A DNA stretch of 64,000 bases, from contig CP114127.1 of assembly GCA_029959195.1 (NCBI GenBank), positions 1,550,001-1,614,000 on the forward strand, written 5' to 3'. This document shows positions 60,415 to 64,000 of the stretch, in pieces. Source of the stretch: Dictyophora rubrovolvata (lineage: Eukaryota; Basidiomycota; Agaricomycetes; Phallales; Phallaceae). The stretch's first letter is position 1. The number at the start of each line of letters is the position of its first letter. The notes below the pieces were generated by a model, which saw only the letters and a list, made by a program, of their open reading frames with translations, was not told where the DNA came from and ran no database searches. The position numbers and the translations under genes are program-made.

Positions 60415-62641
60415 ATGTCGAACACCTTTCATGACAAACGACCCAGAAGCCCCTCTTCTACTGACGAAAAAACTCCCAACTCACCGTCTAAAAGTGATGA
60501 AGGAGGTTCATCAGTTCTTGTCATCGAAGGAGGGAGGGAACACAATCTACCTATTCTATGGAGGTTGGGAGTGATCATATTGACGTGTCTATGTAGTTGT
60601 ACGTATAGATAGATACGTTTAGGCTAGTTTTTTCTTCATTAATTTTTTTTCTTTCAATGAAGTCGGTAATCACTGGTCTAACGTACGTATTATCGATCTC
60701 CCTCCAACTTTATTATTCATAATTTTTCCAGGCGTTAATTGTCGCTCTGAAAACTACTATCATCTCCCATACCCACATCAACAACTCCAAGTTTGCAACT
60801 CTTGTCGCCGTAACCAATCTAGTGAACACATTTCTGTGCATCTTACTCGGATTCGCTATTGACAAATGGGGTGGTGCAAGACTTTCTGTCGTCCTCGCCT
60901 TTTTCCATCTAGCGGGTGCGATGGTCATGGCAGGCGCTGCGACGAACAACTTAAACAGTTTTGTGGTTCTCATTGTCGGAAAGGTCATTGCAGCGGTTGG
61001 AGATAGTAGTCTTGATAACGCTCAGCACCGAATATTTTCAACGTACTTTGCCCCAGGAAAAGGATTTGCATTTTCTATCGGGGTGTGTTTTCCTAAAGTC
61101 ATTGCCAGCTCTCTTTTTTCCTTACGAACTCTGTGATAGATGATTTGGTCCATCGCTAACCTTGGTCAATTTGTGGGACAGTCGACCGCTAACGTTATCA
61201 CAAGAAACTTAGGCTCGTATGCATGGTCTCTGTGGATCAGCGCAATCATCGCCCTCTTTTCCTTCCTTTGCGCAATTGGGCTGGTGATACTCGACAAATA
61301 CCTCGCTCATCGTTATCACGTCACAGACCACACGGACGGAACACAACATGTCGGGAAGACGCAGCAGAATATATTTAACTTGGCAGCTTTACAAAGACTG
61401 AGTACCACGTTTTGGATCATTGTTGGGTTCGCAGTCTTCGAGAACGCGGGAGTTCAAAGTTTTATTTCTATTTCCACGTGGGTTCTTGAAACGATTTTAA
61501 TCTAATATTCATCACACTCAGCTAACCTGGCTGTCGATTCCAGTCAATTTGCACAACAGCGTCTCAAGAAAGGAGCAGTCATCGGAGGTTGGGTATCGAG
61601 CTTCTACCTGCTTCTTCCCGTAGGCCTTACCCCCTTCTTGGGCGTCTGGATCGATGTATACGGAAACCGTGTAACATTGTGTATGTGATCCTATGACTGA
61701 TAATTGATAATCATTGATTGACGCGTGTTCAAATTTTGTAGTGTTCATGTCAGGGCTCACCTTCCTCATTTCAATGCTTCTTCTACGATTTAGTCATTCA
61801 GTCCCGACCTTCGTAGCTGCATATGTATTTTACGCGCTGTCACAGGTAAGATATCTTGGAAGAGTTTTGTATTGAAATTCCTCTGACATACTTTTTCACG
61901 TGTATATCCGCTTAGTGTGTAACACCGGCTCCCCAAGTAGAGATCGTTCGGAACGTTATCCCGGACCCTCGCTATTTCGCAACAGCCTTCGCTATAAAAA
62001 GTGCGTATCTTAATTATAACCCGTTTCGTCTTTATTTCGATTCAACTGATCATGTGCATTAGAATCTGTCGTACAAGCTTCTATCGTCATTATAACGACA
62101 GCTGCGGGAAAGATCCAGGACAATTCAAAAGGTTCACTTGACAGTAAGCTTTGCCAACACATCACAATCAGATACAAGATCTAAACACAGAGCGAAATAG
62201 ACGCCATATCGCTTTGGTTAGCATACGCCTTCGTCAGCGTTGCAATATCTGGTTCTCTACTTCTCCTCGGTTCATCATGGTGGCCCGTTCTTCCGGCCGC
62301 ACGTCTCGCGCAAGTCCCCGCCCGACGAACAATGGCTGAAGTCGAACGGCTAGATAAGCTCGGACCGATTGCATCCGAAGACGAAGATGAACGATTCAAG
62401 CAGCTTCAGGCGAGAGAGTATAATCTCAAAGTTCTTGGCCGGAATCGGGGATGGCTGAGCTGGACTATGTTGGGCTTGTCGATTGGAATAGTTGCTATTG
62501 GATGGATAATGTTTGGACTTGGTGTGTTTTGGGGAGTTCATGGTAGTGTTGTAAGTTTTCGTTTTCTGCCTTTTCTTTGATCAGGAGTTGGGTATTGATC
62601 TTTTCTTTTCTCGAAAGGTTGCTGGCACTACTGGTGAATAA
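60415..62641 (+). CDS. Major facilitator superfamily transporter (MFSD1-like)
   Basis: The start MSNTFHDKRPRSPSSTDEKT is a hydrophilic, Ser/Pro-rich tail. Twelve helices follow, with ILWRLGVIILTCLCSC, KFATLVAVTNLVNTFLCILL, DKWGGARLSVVLAF (the A-motif-like loop), MVMAGAATNNLNSF, VITRNLGSYAWSLWISAIIA and later FVAAYVFYALSQCVTPAPQV. A long cytosolic stretch LDKLGPIASEDEDERFKQLQ lies before the last helix. A final small exon VAGTTGE ends at 62641. The D-x-x-G-x-R signature between helices 2 and 3 supports MFS. The substrate is unknown. Confidence 0.85.
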
Positions 62642-62893
62642 AGCGGTGAATTTTATAGCATCATCTTTAGAAACTCTTTTCCCATGTACTCAAAGATATC
62701 CTTCATTTGAAATTTACGATTCCCTTTCAGTGAACGGGGTGACGCGGTTCAATAAGTCCGAGGGACTGCGCGAGTCGACTTGGTCGTGTGACATAATTTG
62801 TTACCACGGCGTTGGATGCTGATTACGTGATCCGTCCAACAAAGTCCGATCGCTCCTCTCGACGCGACGTGCCCTACACAGCGACCGGTGACC

Positions 62894-64000
62894 ATGCTGC
62901 CACTGAAACCGCTTTTAGCATTTGCTTCCTTATCTTTCTTTTCTAATGTTCATTCTTTTCAAATACCCTTTCAACTTCCGTTCTTCAACAGAGACGACTC
63001 GCCGCTCAATATCAATAACGACACTCCGCATCGAATAGCCATCATTGGTGCCGGCGCCGGTGGCTCTAGTGCTGCGTACTGGCTTTCTCAGGCAGCCAAT
63101 AGATATCCTGAACTTGTCAAGGTGCAAGTCGATCTTTATGATAAAGAGTCGTACATCGGTGGTCGTACGTCAGCCCAAGTTGGATTCTCGCACTTTCAGC
63201 GTGGAACTGATGTAATCTTCTCTTCTTTTTTATTTTTCTTTTGCCCTCCTCAAGGCAGTACGGTGGTTCGGCCACACGATTCCGAGTTTTATGATTTTGT
63301 TGAATTAGGCGCTTCGATATTCGTCGATGCGAACAAAAATCTCTTTCGAGCTGTTGAAGAATTCAATCTCTCGCTGTCAAATTTTGGCGAAGAGGATGAA
63401 GAGTTGGGTATTTGGGATGGAACGTCGTTTAGGTTTCGTGTGAGTTTTGCAATATATCATTGTGTCCAACGCTTGAAGTCTTTCTTATGAAATTTAATTC
63501 GAGTAGGTTACTCAAAAGAACGGGTCGTTCAGTTGGTGGGATATGATCAGGATCCTGTTTCGTTATGGTCTTACCACACCACAAAAGGCCCAATCTCTGT
63601 CAGGTTTCCCGTTTAAATGACTTCTAGTCTATTGCTGACGTCTTGTTCTTCTTATAATAGTGTTGACCAAGCGGTCAGCTCATACGTCAATATATACAAT
63701 ACGTCATTCAAGGAGTGGTCAACCATACCAGACGTAGCGTCGAATCTCGGGTTTTCCGACCTTCTCCCGCAGACCATAGAAACGTACATGCTTGAGAATG
63801 GCGTCAGTCAGTTATATATCGATGAATTCACTGAAGGTACTTATTACGTCACAAAAAAGAGGGCTGTTTCTGATAAATTTTTTTTTCTTCCTCTGATAGC
63901 GTTCACCCGAGTCAATTATGCCCATGTGCGTTGTATAATTCAATACCTACTAAAACTCCTTTTCTCATGGTATTATTTCATCCGCGTAGGACGTCACCAA
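62894..64000 (+). CDS. Prenylcysteine oxidase (partial, runs off the window)
   Basis: The start MLPLKPLLAFASLSFFSNVH is a signal peptide. The FAD-binding fold is HRIAIIGAGAGGSSAAYWLS, then VDLYDKESYIGGRTS (the second-strand acidic residue), EFYDFVELGASIFVDANKNL and later WWDMIRILFRYG and LPQTIETYMLENGVSQLYID. Family enzymes release the prenyl aldehyde and cysteine from degraded prenylated proteins, in lysosome or vacuole. Introns near 63205-63255, 63440-63510 and 63606-63660 were followed. The C-terminal part lies beyond 64000. Confidence 0.9.

Overview
This window looks like nuclear DNA of an agaricomycete (mushroom-forming basidiomycete). Genes sit close together on both strands and are cut by many short introns, mostly about 50-70 bases, with GTRNGT donors. 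The gene content also fits: two long unspecific-peroxygenase genes, a class II manganese-type peroxidase, a large-subunit catalase with a DJ-1-like tail, DUF4430 secreted proteins, and a CaaX peptide gene that looks like a mating pheromone precursor. No rRNA, tRNA or CRISPR was found. Coordinates of multi-exon genes run from start codon to stop codon; introns were placed by eye.

Layout. 1-23.4 kb is mostly conserved housekeeping: a SNF2/RING helicase, a small cysteine-rich secreted protein hidden on the minus strand, SKI2, a Golgi pH regulator homologue, an unknown protein, a short-chain dehydrogenase, catalase, a coiled-coil protein, a repeat-family zinc-finger ORF and an enoyl-CoA hydratase/isomerase. 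23.4-31.6 kb mixes broken copies of the zinc-finger ORF, a C6-zinc-cluster-like protein, a DUF202 membrane protein, a large receptor-like protein with four cysteine modules, a catalase relic and RNase H1.

31.8-40.5 kb is a tandem duplication of a two-gene unit: a DUF4430 secreted protein on the minus strand, divergent from a peroxygenase on the plus strand. The second unit is flanked by two LINE 3' fragments, and one of these carries a TA-flanked MITE. 41.8-51.9 kb holds a P450, an F-box protein, a protein with a 20-residue tandem repeat, a small membrane protein and an OPI3-like phospholipid methyltransferase. 52-64 kb is gene-poor. It holds an inverted repeat, a manganese-type peroxidase, the putative pheromone gene, an MFS transporter and the first part of a prenylcysteine oxidase gene that runs off the window.

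Working together: secreted haem peroxygenases, Mn-peroxidase, P450, SDR and catalase fit a litter- or wood-decaying oxidative lifestyle. The likely pheromone gene (farnesylated product) and the prenylcysteine oxidase (removes prenylcysteine) lie about 5.6 kb apart, an intriguing pairing in metabolic terms.
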